The position numbers and the translations under genes are program-made. Shown here one piece after another: positions 18,766 to 28,317 of a stretch of DNA of 64,000 nt (positions are counted from its first letter, which is position 1; every line of letters begins with the position of its first letter). Under the pieces are notes generated by a model. That model made no database searches. It was not told the origin of the DNA and saw only the letters and a program-made list of their open reading frames with translations. Location: positions 694,467 to 758,466 of the forward strand of contig NZ_HG003686.1 of assembly GCF_000312365.2 (NCBI RefSeq). The letters run 5' to 3'. Origin of the DNA: Anaerococcus provencensis (GTDB lineage: Bacteria > Bacillota > Clostridia > Tissierellales > Peptoniphilaceae).

Positions 18766-19369
18766 TAGAGAATATGGTCCATTTGCACCAAAGGAAGTTG
18801 AATTAACTTATCAAAAACCAGAATTTAAAAAAATATCTTGCACCATTAATGGCATACCAGTAGAAAAAATGGTAGATAAAAGAGCATCTCTTACAGACTT
18901 TTTGAGAAAAAATATGGGCCTTACATCTGTAAAAAAAGGATGTGAAGTTGGAGAGTGTGGAGCTTGCTCAGTCCTAATAGATGGTAAAAGCGTTGATTCT
19001 TGCTTATACTTAGCAATATGGGCTGATGGCAAAGACCTATGGACAACTGAGGGTCTTATGGCAAGTGATGGATCGATTTCTATAATCCAACAAGCTTTTA
19101 TAGACCATGCAGCAGTACAATGTGGATTTTGTACACCAGGCTTTATTATAACAGCAACAGAAATAGTTCAAAGAGGCAAAAGATACTCGAGAGATGAACT
19201 AAAGGTATTACTTGCTGGAAATATGTGTCGTTGTACAGGCTATGAAAATATTTTTAGGGCTGTTGAAGATGCTATTGAAGTTGAAATAGCAAGCAGAAAC
19301 CTAGACCTTGAAACCGATAAGGCTATTGAAGAAGACAACAGATACCACGATCCACAAATTAAAGATTAA
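18758..19369 (+). CDS. xdhC: Xanthine dehydrogenase, 2Fe-2S subunit
   Basis: The small iron-sulfur subunit. CEVGECGACSVLIDG with a later Cys supplies the plant-type 2Fe-2S cluster; VQCGFCTPG and MCRCTGYENI supply the second cluster. At 203 residues it is longer than the usual ~160 because of an N-terminal lead of about 25 residues and a charged C-terminal tail; a later start is possible but no better ribosome site is apparent. It overlaps xdhB by 8 nt, implying coupled translation and fixed stoichiometry. A small hairpin follows the stop. Confidence 0.9.
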   Translation: MHSREYGPFAPKEVELTYQKPEFKKISCTINGIPVEKMVDKRASLTDFLRKNMGLTSVKKGCEVGECGACSVLIDGKSVDSCLYLAIWADGKDLWTTEGLMASDGSISIIQQAFIDHAAVQCGFCTPGFIITATEIVQRGKRYSRDELKVLLAGNMCRCTGYENIFRAVEDAIEVEIASRNLDLETDKAIEEDNRYHDPQIKD

Positions 19370-19374
19370 TAATT

Positions 19375-19394
19375 AGCACTCTTAGTTGAGTGCT
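19375..19394. other. Hairpin between xdhC and hydA2
   Basis: AGCACTC and GAGTGCT form a perfect 7-bp stem with a 6-nt loop. Only a weak TAATCTT follows, so it may be a partial terminator or mRNA stability element separating the trimeric dehydrogenase from the next genes. Confidence 0.4.
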
Positions 19395-19436
19395 TAATCT
19401 TGAAAATGGGTAATATATTACATATCAGGAGGAATT

Positions 19437-20804
19437 ATGTCACTACTGATTAAAAACGCAAAACTTAATTCAAATGAAAATTTATCAGATATTTTTATAA
19501 AAGATGGCACGATTAGTCAAATTGGTAAAAATTTATCTTGTGAAGCTGATAAGATAATAGATGCAAAAGATAAGGTCATAACACCAGGAGGAGTTGACGT
19601 TCATACTCACTTTTCTCTTGACTTAGGTAAGTTTATATCAATTGACGATTTTTATACAGGAACTAGGGCAGCAAGCTTTGGAGGAACAACTTCCATAGTA
19701 GATCATATTGCCTTTGGGGAAAAGGATTCCCCAGTGTCTGCTATGATTGATAAATATCACAAAATGGCCGATGGTCATGCTGTTATTGACTACTCCTTTC
19801 ACGGTGCTATCCAAAATGCAAGTGAAAAGATTCTAGAAGAGATGGATGAACTTTATAAAGAAGGCATTGTATCCACTAAAATCTATACAACCTATGGCGG
19901 GAAATTGGATGATGATAGTATCTTAAAAATCCTAAAAAAAGCCAAAGAAACAGGAACGGTTGTTTGCGTTCATTGTGAAAATGATGGAATGATAAAAGAA
20001 CTTCGCGATCAAGCAAAGATAAAAGGAAATCTTGATCCAATCTACCATGCAAAGACAAGACCTGCTCAGTCAGAAGCTGAAGCAATAAACCGCCTGATTT
20101 ACCTTAGTGAAGTTGCAGGATGTCCAAAACTCTATATTGTTCATACTTCAACAAAGCTTGGCGTAGATGAGATTAGAAAGGCCAGAGCAAGGGGAGTTAA
20201 AAACCTATTTTGTGAGACATGCACCCAATACTTGACCTATAGTGAAGAAAAGTATCTAGAAGGCGGTAATGCAGAAGGTGTCAAATACATATGCGCTCCA
20301 CCACTTAGGAAAAAAGAAGACGTGGAAGGTCTATGGGAAGCTATAGCAGATGGAACAGTAGATGTAATAGCAACTGACCATTGCCCATTTTTCTACGAAT
20401 CGGAGAAACTTCCATACAAAGATAATTTCTTTGATGCTCCAGGGGGGATACCAGGTGTTGAGGAGAGAATGGAAGTGGTTTTGACCCAAGGCTTAGAAAG
20501 AGGCATAGACTTAGAAAGACTTATTGACCTACTTTGTAAAAATCCGGCTAGAATTTTTGGCCTTGCTTTCAAAAAGGGTTCGATTGAACTTGGCAAAGAT
20601 GCAGATATAGCTATATTTGATAAAAAATCATATACAATTAGCCAAGAGAATAGACACTCAGCTTGTGATTATACAACTTATGAAGGATTTGAGACTGCTT
20701 ATAAATTAAACACCCTAATCTTTAAAGGAGATGTCCTTTTAGATCCGGATGGATACTATGGCGAAGAAGGTATGGGAGAATTTATTGAAAGAAAATTTGT
20801 TTAG
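19437..20804 (+). CDS. hydA: Dihydropyrimidinase/hydantoinase (copy 2)
   Basis: A 455-residue cyclic amidohydrolase closely matching the gene at 6919. It carries GGVDVHTHF (H56/H58), VSTKIYTTYGG for the carbamylated lysine, HCENDG, IVHTSTKLG and ATDHCPFFYE. It starts after a strong AGGAGG ribosome site. Placement directly before the selenium-dependent dehydrogenase is the arrangement commonly seen in purine clusters, so this is probably the ancestral copy and the other an addition. It likely opens a partially reduced purine or ureide ring. Confidence 0.92.
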   Translation: MSLLIKNAKLNSNENLSDIFIKDGTISQIGKNLSCEADKIIDAKDKVITPGGVDVHTHFSLDLGKFISIDDFYTGTRAASFGGTTSIVDHIAFGEKDSPVSAMIDKYHKMADGHAVIDYSFHGAIQNASEKILEEMDELYKEGIVSTKIYTTYGGKLDDDSILKILKKAKETGTVVCVHCENDGMIKELRDQAKIKGNLDPIYHAKTRPAQSEAEAINRLIYLSEVAGCPKLYIVHTSTKLGVDEIRKARARGVKNLFCETCTQYLTYSEEKYLEGGNAEGVKYICAPPLRKKEDVEGLWEAIADGTVDVIATDHCPFFYESEKLPYKDNFFDAPGGIPGVEERMEVVLTQGLERGIDLERLIDLLCKNPARIFGLAFKKGSIELGKDADIAIFDKKSYTISQENRHSACDYTTYEGFETAYKLNTLIFKGDVLLDPDGYYGEEGMGEFIERKFV

Positions 20805-20809
20805 GAGAA

Positions 20810-23452
20810 ATGATGGCGAATATTTTAATTGGAGAAAAAATAGAAAATCAATCACCATTTATTGTAAAGATAAATAACAAGACATACGAAACCTATGAAG
20901 ACAAGACTCTCTTAAGATTTCTTAGGGACGATTTGCATATAACAAGTGTCAAAGATGGTTGTTCCCAGGGAGCATGTGGCACTTGTACTGTTATAGTTGA
21001 TGATAAAAGATACCCAGCTTGTACACAAAAACTATCCAAACTTAAGGATAAGGAAGTTTTAACCATAGAGGGTTTAAGTGATAAAGAAAAAGATGCCTTT
21101 GTCTATGCCTTTGGCAAGGTTGGAGCTGTACAATGTGGTTTCTGTACCCCAGGTATGGTTATGAGTGGGATGGCTATTATCAAAAACAATCCGAATCCTA
21201 GTCGTGAAGAAATTGCAAATGGAATCAAATCAAATATTTGTAGATGTACAGGTTATGTGAAAATCATCGAAGGTATAAAGCTTGCTTCTGAAATATTAAG
21301 TGGCAAAATTTCAATTGAAAAAGAAGATAAGGACTTATATAAAGTCGGTGATAAGATGATTAGGATCGATGCACACGATAAAGTCTTAGGTATTGGCGAA
21401 TACGTAGACGATATGCAAGTAGAGGACCTAAACTATGCATCTGCTATTAGAAGTAAGTATCCTCGTGCTAAAATACTAAAAATCGATTACACAAAAGCTC
21501 TTGAAGTTCCAGGAGTTATAGGTGTTTTAACAGCAGAAGACATTCCAAATAACAAGGTTGGACATATACAACAAGACTGGGATGTTTTCATAGCTGAGGG
21601 CGATATAACAAGAAGTCAAGGTGATGCAATTTGCTTAGTAGTTGCAGAAAACGAAAAAGCCCTGGCTGAGGGAAAAAAACTTGTTGAAATCGAATACGAA
21701 GAGCTTCCTACAGTTTCATCGATAGAAGAAGCAGAAGCCCCAGATGCACCATTAATCCATCCTACAGGTAATCTATGTCAAGAAAGACACGTATCTCGTG
21801 GTGATGCCGATGCTGCCTTTGAAAAATGTGCTTATGTAGTAGAAGAAGAATACTCCACACCATTTACTGAACATGCATTTTTAGAGCCAGAATGTGCTAT
21901 AGGCGAACCATACAAAAATGGTGTAAAACTATATACAACTGACCAATCAGTCTACGATACTAGGAAAGAAACATTAATAATGTTTGGTTGGCAAGATGAA
22001 CCTGATAGAGTTGTTGTGGAGAACAAGCTTATAGGCGGTGGTTTTGGAGGTAAAGAGGACGTATCTGTCCAACACCTTGCAGCCCTTGCAGCTTATAAAT
22101 ATCAAAGAAAAATTAAGATTAAGTTATCAAGAGATGATTCTCTAAAATTCCATCCAAAACGTCATGCTATGAAGGCTAAGTTTAAACTGGGTTGTGACGA
22201 AGAAGGAAATTTCCTAGCCATGCAAGCAACAATAAAAATGGATACAGGAGCCTACGCATCACTTTGTGGACCAGTACTAGAACGTGCTTGTACTCACTCT
22301 GTAGGCCCTTACCACTATGAAAATACAAAAATTGATGGTTATGGTTACTACACAAACAACCCACCTGCAGGGGCCTTTAGAGGATTTGGTGTTTGCCAAT
22401 CAAATTTTGCCCTAGAAAGTAACATAAACCTATTAGCCGAGAAAGCAGGTCTTGACCCATTTGAGATTAGATATAAGAACGCAATCAGACCTGGTGAAGT
22501 CTTACCAAATGGTCAAATAGCAGATTCATCTACCGCTCTAGTAGAAACTCTTGATGCTATAAAAGATAAATATTATGCCAATAAGGAGCGTGCTGGTATA
22601 GCTTGTGCTATGAAAAATGCTGGTGTAGGTGTAGGTCTTCCTGATAAGGGCAGGGCAAAACTTGTTGTAAATGGTGATAGAGTAGAATTATACTGTGCTG
22701 CAAGTGACCTTGGCCAAGGAGCGCAAACAGTATTTGCACAAATGGTAGCAGATGTTCTAGAATTGCCATTAAACAAGATTGATATTATGCAACCAAACTC
22801 AGAAAACTCACCAGATTCTGGTACATCTTCAGGATCTCGTCAAACTCTGATATCCGGAGAAGCTATTAAAAAAGTGTCAGAAAAATTAAAAGCTGATATG
22901 GATAAAGATGGCCTTGAGAATCTAGATGGCAATGAATATTTCCACGAATATTTTGATCCTACAGATCCACTGAATTCGGACAAAGAAAATCCTAAATCCC
23001 ATATTGCCTATGGTTTTTCGACAAACCTTGTAATATTAAATGATGATGGGTCTATAAGATCAATTGATGCAGCCTTTGATGTTGGTAAGGTAATAAACCC
23101 ACTAGCAATCGAAGGACAAATCGAAGGTGGAGTTGTGATGGGACTTGGTTATGCTCTTACCGAAGATTTTAAACTTGATAGGTCAGTAGTAAAGGCGAAG
23201 TATGGTACTCTTGGCCTATGGAGAGCACCTATGGTTCCAGAAATCAATCCAATCTTAGTAAGCAAGCCAGACGATGAACTACTTGATAGAGCATTTGGTG
23301 CCAAAGGTGTTGGTGAAATATCTACAATACCAATAGCAGCAGCCACCCAAGGCGCGTATTATGTACTTGATGGGGACTTAAGACGTGATTTCCCAATGAG
23401 AGATACATTCTACAGCAAGCCAAAAAAGGAATTCAATGGAAAAATTAAGTAA
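20810..23452 (+). CDS. xdhD: Selenium-dependent xanthine dehydrogenase (fused Fe-S/Mo subunit)
   Basis: An 880-residue fusion. Residues about 15-165 are a 2Fe-2S module (CSQGACGTCTVIVDD, VQCGFCTPG, CRCTGYVKI) and the rest is a molybdenum hydroxylase with GGGFGGKEDV, PPAGAFRGFG and GAKGVGEIST. The GVGEI glutamate region, rather than GEPP, is the form usual in the YgfN/XdhD selenium-dependent group. Adjacent yqeC, mocA and yqeB strongly support use of the selenium-modified Mo cofactor. There is no FAD domain, so an external electron carrier such as YgfK or ferredoxin is probable. No in-frame TGA is present. The start is one of two adjacent ATGs; yqeC overlaps its 3' end by 17 nt. Confidence 0.9.
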   Translation: MMANILIGEKIENQSPFIVKINNKTYETYEDKTLLRFLRDDLHITSVKDGCSQGACGTCTVIVDDKRYPACTQKLSKLKDKEVLTIEGLSDKEKDAFVYAFGKVGAVQCGFCTPGMVMSGMAIIKNNPNPSREEIANGIKSNICRCTGYVKIIEGIKLASEILSGKISIEKEDKDLYKVGDKMIRIDAHDKVLGIGEYVDDMQVEDLNYASAIRSKYPRAKILKIDYTKALEVPGVIGVLTAEDIPNNKVGHIQQDWDVFIAEGDITRSQGDAICLVVAENEKALAEGKKLVEIEYEELPTVSSIEEAEAPDAPLIHPTGNLCQERHVSRGDADAAFEKCAYVVEEEYSTPFTEHAFLEPECAIGEPYKNGVKLYTTDQSVYDTRKETLIMFGWQDEPDRVVVENKLIGGGFGGKEDVSVQHLAALAAYKYQRKIKIKLSRDDSLKFHPKRHAMKAKFKLGCDEEGNFLAMQATIKMDTGAYASLCGPVLERACTHSVGPYHYENTKIDGYGYYTNNPPAGAFRGFGVCQSNFALESNINLLAEKAGLDPFEIRYKNAIRPGEVLPNGQIADSSTALVETLDAIKDKYYANKERAGIACAMKNAGVGVGLPDKGRAKLVVNGDRVELYCAASDLGQGAQTVFAQMVADVLELPLNKIDIMQPNSENSPDSGTSSGSRQTLISGEAIKKVSEKLKADMDKDGLENLDGNEYFHEYFDPTDPLNSDKENPKSHIAYGFSTNLVILNDDGSIRSIDAAFDVGKVINPLAIEGQIEGGVVMGLGYALTEDFKLDRSVVKAKYGTLGLWRAPMVPEINPILVSKPDDELLDRAFGAKGVGEISTIPIAAATQGAYYVLDGDLRRDFPMRDTFYSKPKKEFNGKIK

Positions 23453-24134
23453 TATTTTTCAAATAAAAGAAAATGATGTAATTTCTATTACAGGCACAGG
23501 GGGCAAGACTACTTTGATGTTTAGTCTTGCCCAAGCTTTATCGAAAAATGGCCCAGTACTTGTAACAACTTCAACCAAGATCAGAGTTCCTGATGATGGT
23601 TTTGATAAGCTTTATAAATCATTTGAAGACTATAAAAAGCCAGATAGTAATGAAATAATAGTTTTGGGAGACTTTATAAGTGAGAAAAACAAGCTTAAAT
23701 CAGTGGGCTATGATAATCTTAAAAATATAATAAAGGACTTTGCCTATGTACTTATTGAAGCAGATGGTTCTCGCAATCTTCCACTTAAATTTTGGTACGA
23801 TTATGAGCCAGTAATTTACGATTTTTCCACCAAAGTAATAGGTGTTTTTTCAATCAAAGTCTACGATAAAATTCCAAGCTCTGATTTTATTTATAACTAT
23901 AAAAACTATGAAAAATATATTGGTAATGATGCCATAGATTACAAAACATTTAATAAGCTTATTTCATATGAAAAAGGTTTATTTAAAGGATTTACTAAAG
24001 ATAAGTTTGCTTTTATTAATCAAGTGGAAAGTAAAGCTGAAATAAATCAAGCACGTACTATCATAAAGCACGACAAGTCGGGTATTAAGATAGTATATGG
24101 ATCAGTTAAAAAGGAGAAATTTTATGAAAATTAA
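23436..24134 (+). CDS. yqeC: Selenium cofactor biosynthesis protein YqeC
   Basis: A 232-residue protein of the YqeC family, with a P-loop-like SITGTGGKTTLMF near the N-terminus and YVLIEADGSRNLPLK in the middle, both characteristic. YqeC, with YqeB, is restricted to genomes using selenium as a labile cofactor of molybdenum hydroxylases and is thought to take part in putting selenium on the cofactor. It overlaps xdhD by 17 nt and mocA by 11 nt, so it belongs to the same transcript. The biochemical step is not firmly known. Confidence 0.88.
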   Translation: MEKLSNIFQIKENDVISITGTGGKTTLMFSLAQALSKNGPVLVTTSTKIRVPDDGFDKLYKSFEDYKKPDSNEIIVLGDFISEKNKLKSVGYDNLKNIIKDFAYVLIEADGSRNLPLKFWYDYEPVIYDFSTKVIGVFSIKVYDKIPSSDFIYNYKNYEKYIGNDAIDYKTFNKLISYEKGLFKGFTKDKFAFINQVESKAEINQARTIIKHDKSGIKIVYGSVKKEKFYEN

Positions 24135-24693
24135 TGCAATACTTATGGCATCTGGCCTTTCTACAAGGATGGGTGAAAATAAGTTATTTTTAGACTTCAA
24201 AGGCAAAAAAATATACCAACATACTTTGGACTTATTAAAAGAGCTTGATTTTAACAAGGTAATAGTAGTATCAAGTTATGATGAAATCCTAAAAGAAGCC
24301 GAAGAAATGGGATTTGTTGGCATATTTAATGACGATAATGAAGTTGGCAAATCATCTTCTATAAAACTTGGTGTTAGAGAATGTGATGATGAAGCCATGA
24401 TGTTTTTTGTAGCAGACCAGCCACTTCTAAGCCTTCAAACTTGTGAGAAACTTATAGGTGCCTATAAGCATAAGGAGTTAATAACATATCCAGTAGTAAA
24501 TGATAGGCGTGGAGCTCCGGTTATATTCCCTAATAACTACAAGGAAGGTCTTTATAAACTTGAAGGCGACCAAGGTGGCATGATTTTAGCTTATAAGCAA
24601 GAAGTAAATAAGGTAGAAATATCAGATGAGAGTGAGCTTCTTGATATTGACACTGTGAAAACTTACGAAGATATGAAGGAAAAATATGAATAA
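24124..24693 (+). CDS. mocA: Molybdenum cofactor cytidylyltransferase (MocA/YgfJ)
   Basis: A nucleotidyltransferase of about 189 residues related to MobA. ILMASGLSTRMGENKL is the NTP-binding loop, FFVADQPLL the metal/nucleotide aspartate region, and GAPVIFPNNYKEGL the substrate part. It converts Mo-MPT to the cytosine dinucleotide form used by xanthine dehydrogenases. I use the ATG at 24124, which has AAAAAGGAG upstream; a frame extension to 24097 lacks a ribosome site. It overlaps yqeC and yqeB by about 10 nt each, a tight cofactor operon. Confidence 0.9.
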   Translation: MKINAILMASGLSTRMGENKLFLDFKGKKIYQHTLDLLKELDFNKVIVVSSYDEILKEAEEMGFVGIFNDDNEVGKSSSIKLGVRECDDEAMMFFVADQPLLSLQTCEKLIGAYKHKELITYPVVNDRRGAPVIFPNNYKEGLYKLEGDQGGMILAYKQEVNKVEISDESELLDIDTVKTYEDMKEKYE

Positions 24694-25489
24694 TAATCTA
24701 ATCATTGTAAGAGGTGGAGGAGATGTTGCAACAGGCACTATCCAAAAGCTAAATAGAGTTGGCTTTGATGTCTTGGTATTAGAAATAGAAAAACCAACTT
24801 GTATCAGGAGAAATGTCGCAGTAGGACAAGCTATTTATGATGGTGAAATGCAAATTGAAGATATAAGGGCAGTAAGATGTGACAATATAGATGATATAAA
24901 TAATGCCTTTGAAAAATCAAATGTTGCAGTAGCAGTCGACCCAGAAGGAAAATATATAAAAGAATTTCAACCCCTAGCTGTAGTTGATGGGATACTAGCA
25001 AAGAAAAATCTCGGCACCAATATGAATATGGCTCCAATTACTATAGGCCTAGGTCCTGGATTTGAGGCAGGAGTCGATGTTGATGTTGTTATAGAAACTA
25101 ATAGGGGCCATGACCTTGGTAGATTGATTTTTGAAGGATTTGCCCAAGCAAACACCGGAAATCCAGGTAATATCAACGGCTACACGACAGAAAGAATCCT
25201 CAGAGCATCAGACGATGGTAAGCTTCATATTATAGAAGACCTAGGCTCCGTTGTAAAAAAAGGACAAGCTGTTGCTAGTGTCAATGGCAAACAAATACTT
25301 TCTGGTCTTGATGGCATGATTCGTGGCATGATCAATGAAGGAAGCGAAGTTTTTAAGGGAATGAAAATAGGAGATGTGGATCCTAGGGTTATACCAAGAA
25401 ACGCCAATACTATATCAGATAAGGCAAGACTTATTGGTGGGGGATCTCTTGAGGCAATTCTCATCATGAAAAGAAGGAAGAATCTATGA
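24686..25489 (+). CDS. yqeB: Selenium-dependent molybdenum cofactor protein YqeB
   Basis: A 267-residue YqeB-family protein. It begins with a Rossmann-like IIVRGGGDVATGTIQKL, followed by EIEKPTCIRRNVAVGQA; a biotinyl/lipoyl-like region (VVKKGQAVASVNGKQI) lies toward the C-terminus. YqeB is the standard marker of the selenium-cofactor trait. It overlaps mocA by 8 nt and the XdhC-type gene by 4 nt. It acts in the cytoplasm in cofactor maturation for the selenium hydroxylase; the chemistry is not settled. Confidence 0.9.
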   Translation: MNNNLIIVRGGGDVATGTIQKLNRVGFDVLVLEIEKPTCIRRNVAVGQAIYDGEMQIEDIRAVRCDNIDDINNAFEKSNVAVAVDPEGKYIKEFQPLAVVDGILAKKNLGTNMNMAPITIGLGPGFEAGVDVDVVIETNRGHDLGRLIFEGFAQANTGNPGNINGYTTERILRASDDGKLHIIEDLGSVVKKGQAVASVNGKQILSGLDGMIRGMINEGSEVFKGMKIGDVDPRVIPRNANTISDKARLIGGGSLEAILIMKRRKNL

Positions 25490-26283
25490 AGGCAGATATT
25501 TTACAAGCAATTTATAAAGAAAATCAATTGGGAAGAGATGCTGCCCTATGCTTTTTGATTGAAAATAAGGGTTCTACTCCAGGTGAAGATAATTCTGTAA
25601 TGGCAGTATTTGCTGATGGATCAATTCTTGGAACCGTCGGTGGTGGAGCCATAGAAAAAGATCTTATAAGAAGAACATTGGAAGGCATGAAAGAGGGAAA
25701 CTCCTTTGAATTTGATTATAACCTTTCCAAAAATGGTGAACTTAAAATGTCTTGTGGTGGTAATTCCAGGGGTTATGTCAAATATTTTAAGTCAAGCAAT
25801 AGACTTTTAATATTTGGTGCAGGTCATGTTTCTCAAAAACTTGCCAGGATTGCTAGTAAAACAGGATTTGATGTAAGTGTTGTTGATGATAGAGCAGATT
25901 TTGAAAAATCTCCAGACTTTGATGCTATAAAAGAATATATTGCAGAAGATGTAAAATCCGCAATTGATAAAATAGATTTCGATGGTAAGAAGACCTACAT
26001 AGTCTTATGCAACAGGGGTCATGCCCACGATAAGGAAACGTTGGAATATCTAGTTGATAAGGACTTTGCTTATCTAGGTATGATTGGTTCAAAAGCAAAA
26101 GTTATAGGTTTGTTTGACCAGCTAAAAAGCCAAGGAATTGATGAAGAATTTTTAAAGAAAATTTATAGTCCAATAGGTCTAGATGTAGATAATGGTTCTG
26201 TAGAAGAGATTGCTATATCGATCATGGCTGAAATTCTTATGGTAAAAAATAATAAGGATGGAAAAATCCAAAAACTAAACTAA
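25486..26283 (+). CDS. XdhC/CoxI-family Mo cofactor maturation protein
   Basis: A 265-residue maturation factor. The N-terminal XdhC/CoxI domain shows GSTPGEDNSVMAVF and GTVGGGAIEK; the C-terminal Rossmann domain begins RLLIFGAGHVSQKL and later has AYLGMIGSKAK. In Rhodobacter-type systems XdhC binds and sulfurates the Mo cofactor and hands it to xanthine dehydrogenase; here it may deliver sulfur or selenium. It overlaps yqeB by 4 nt, and a terminator follows directly. It should not be confused with the xdhC symbol used for the Fe-S subunit. Confidence 0.9.
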   Translation: MKADILQAIYKENQLGRDAALCFLIENKGSTPGEDNSVMAVFADGSILGTVGGGAIEKDLIRRTLEGMKEGNSFEFDYNLSKNGELKMSCGGNSRGYVKYFKSSNRLLIFGAGHVSQKLARIASKTGFDVSVVDDRADFEKSPDFDAIKEYIAEDVKSAIDKIDFDGKKTYIVLCNRGHAHDKETLEYLVDKDFAYLGMIGSKAKVIGLFDQLKSQGIDEEFLKKIYSPIGLDVDNGSVEEIAISIMAEILMVKNNKDGKIQKLN

Positions 26284-26322
26284 AAGCAAGGCTCATATTT
26301 AATCTTATAGCCTTGCTTTTTT
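26282..26322. terminator. Bidirectional terminator between purine and selenium blocks
   Basis: AAAAGCAAGGCT and AGCCTTGCTTTT form a 12-bp perfect stem around a 15-nt loop. With T-rich flanks on both strands it serves the converging XdhC-type gene and the desulfurase gene. Confidence 0.88.
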
Positions 26323-27457
26323 AATAATTTTCTCCTATTTTCCATAGTATTTTTATGGCCTGGTCAATTTCATCAATTGTATTAAAATATGAAAATGAAA
26401 ATCTCACTATCCCACATTTTTCAGTTCCAAAATGCTTGTGAATTAGAGGTGCACAATGAGAAGCTGGCCTTGTTTGTATGTCATATTCTTCATCAAGTAT
26501 TAGGGCAAGCTCATCTGATGATAATTTTGGCAAATTTAGAGAAACTATGGGACTTATTAACTTTCCATCAGGCTGTTTGGAATAAAACTTGATACCTGGA
26601 ATTTTTTTTACACCATCATAAAAGCATTTAGTTAAATTTTCTATATGCTTGTAGATATTGTCAACACCTATTTCATTTACAAACTGTATTCCATCTTTGA
26701 GGGCAATTTGGCTTATAAAATTTGCTGTTCCTACTTCAAACACTGTAGGAAAATCACTAGGATGATTTTTTGCAAATGACTTTACCCCAGAACCACCAGA
26801 AAATACATTTTCAAAATTAAAATCTCCATTTTTAATAATCCCGCCAGTCCCACTAGGACCATAGAGAGACTTATGGCCAGTAAAGGCAAAAAGGCAATTA
26901 TCGTATCTAGTAATATCTATATCGATAAGACCAAGAGATTGTGCCAGATCAACTATCATGATAAGATTATTTGCTTTTGAAAAGCTATGGAGTCTATCCA
27001 AATCATTTACATTGGCCAAGAGATTTGAAGCGGAATTTACCACAAGAAATCTAGTATTTTCTTTTAGTAAAGATGGGAGCTTTTCATATTCCAGTTCAAA
27101 ATTATCATCAAAGTCTAAAAAAGAAAGATCTGCGCCAGTCTGGTAAAGGGGCCTAAGGACAGAATTATGCTCAGTTGTTGTCGTTATTACATGATTATTT
27201 TCCTTTATTAGAGATTTAATTATAAAATTTAAGGCATAGCTTGCATTTGATGTAAAAACTATATCAGATGGGTTATCTATATGGACTAATTTTGCTAGTT
27301 CTTTTTTACTCTCATATATTGCCAACATTGTATTTTGAGACAAAACATGACCAGACCTAGAAGGATTACCATATTTATCGCTAGTTATTGCGTAAGATAA
27401 TTTCTCACCTACTTTTTTTGGTTTATGAATAGTCGTAGCGGCATTGTCAAAATACAT
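26321..27457 (-). CDS. Class V aminotransferase-fold cysteine desulfurase/selenocysteine lyase-like
   Basis: A 378-residue PLP enzyme that starts MYFDNAATTIHKP. AFTGHKSLYGPSGTGG carries the PLP lysine, and SHCAPLIHKHFG includes the loop cysteine expected to hold persulfide or perselenide. It belongs to a group regularly found beside yedF and selD. In this setting it likely mobilises sulfur or selenium from cysteine or selenocysteine and passes it to YedF or DUF3343 for SelD. It overlaps DUF3343 by 11 nt. Confidence 0.87.
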   Translation of the reverse strand: MYFDNAATTIHKPKKVGEKLSYAITSDKYGNPSRSGHVLSQNTMLAIYESKKELAKLVHIDNPSDIVFTSNASYALNFIIKSLIKENNHVITTTTEHNSVLRPLYQTGADLSFLDFDDNFELEYEKLPSLLKENTRFLVVNSASNLLANVNDLDRLHSFSKANNLIMIVDLAQSLGLIDIDITRYDNCLFAFTGHKSLYGPSGTGGIIKNGDFNFENVFSGGSGVKSFAKNHPSDFPTVFEVGTANFISQIALKDGIQFVNEIGVDNIYKHIENLTKCFYDGVKKIPGIKFYSKQPDGKLISPIVSLNLPKLSSDELALILDEEYDIQTRPASHCAPLIHKHFGTEKCGIVRFSFSYFNTIDEIDQAIKILWKIGENY

Positions 27458-27710
27458 ATTCTTCTATAATCCTTTTCTTATTGGAATCTTTTTTAAGGCT
27501 AAAAATCCTATCAAACTCACCTTCGTCAAATATATCTAATGCTCTTTTTAAATCATCTTCTCTTATCCTAAGTGCATAGCCACAGCCTGCATCAATCTCT
27601 GGTGGGAGAGGAATTAATCTAGCCTTCTCAAAAGCTTTTACCTTGTCCAAAGCCTTAGCTGGGTCATTGAAGTTTTCAAAAGAAAAGAGAACAAAAGTTT
27701 CTTCTAGCAT
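27447..27710 (-). CDS. DUF3343 putative Se/S carrier-like protein
   Basis: A small 87-residue protein of the DUF3343 family, recognised by the N-terminal FVLFSFENFNDPAKALD, IPLPPEIDAGCGYALRI with a single conserved cysteine, and a helical end. Members cluster with selenium genes and are thought to carry selenium or sulfur on that cysteine. It overlaps yedF by 7 nt and the desulfurase by 11 nt, so all are one transcript. Function is inferred by context. Confidence 0.8.
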   Translation of the reverse strand: MLEETFVLFSFENFNDPAKALDKVKAFEKARLIPLPPEIDAGCGYALRIREDDLKRALDIFDEGEFDRIFSLKKDSNKKRIIEEYVF

Positions 27711-28306
27711 GGATTTACTAGGTGGCTAGATCTCATTATTTCAACGATCTTGTACATATTTGTTATCTCGCCAACTTGAAGTTTTTCTTTGACTTCATAG
27801 TTTCCAAGGCAAAGACCGCATGATAGAATTTCAACTCCTCTTTCTTTTAAAGTTTTTAAATCTTCTACAGTTTTTTCGTTAAGTGTTGTTAAGTACACCC
27901 CTTTGTTGTAGAAAATTACCTTGCTTGGAAGCTGATCTTGCTCTGTTAGAGCGTAGATGAATCCTTCAAGTAGAGTTTTTGAAAATTCTTCGTCTCCATT
28001 GCCCATCTTATCATCAGAGATTGCAACAACATATGAGCTATTAGTTTCAAAAGCTTGGTTTTCTGAACTAACTTGTTCTAAGCTTTCGTTAGTTTTGTGT
28101 AAACTTACCTTGTAAAATCCATCGCTTACTTTTTCTACACTTGATTCGATTTTTAATTCCTTGGCCATTTTGGAAATGTTTTGTGTTGCTACTTCATTAT
28201 CTACTAAAATTTCAAAGTCTTTTTCTTCAGGATTTTCAGCCATCATTTTTTTTGTTTCAATTACAGGAATTGGACAAACCTTACCTATACAATCTAAATT
28301 TTTCAT
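27704..28306 (-). CDS. yedF: Selenium metabolism protein YedF
   Basis: About 200 residues: an N-terminal TusA/SirA-like domain (LDCIGKVCPIPVIETKK, with cysteines in the sulfur-transfer position) followed by a DsrE-like domain ending in a GVEILSCGLCLGNY cysteine pair. YedF co-occurs with SelD and is thought to move selenium. I chose the ATG at 28304-28306, which has TAAAGGAGAAATTG upstream, rather than an upstream extension that runs into selD. It lies 11 bp after selD. Confidence 0.88.
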   Translation of the reverse strand: MKNLDCIGKVCPIPVIETKKMMAENPEEKDFEILVDNEVATQNISKMAKELKIESSVEKVSDGFYKVSLHKTNESLEQVSSENQAFETNSSYVVAISDDKMGNGDEEFSKTLLEGFIYALTEQDQLPSKVIFYNKGVYLTTLNEKTVEDLKTLKERGVEILSCGLCLGNYEVKEKLQVGEITNMYKIVEIMRSSHLVNPC

Positions 28307-28317
28307 CAATTTCTCCT

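Noticed and set aside
20810..23452. Selenocysteine (TGA) in the selenium-dependent hydroxylase
   Set aside because: The frame is open throughout with no internal TGA; selenium is expected as a cofactor ligand in this family.
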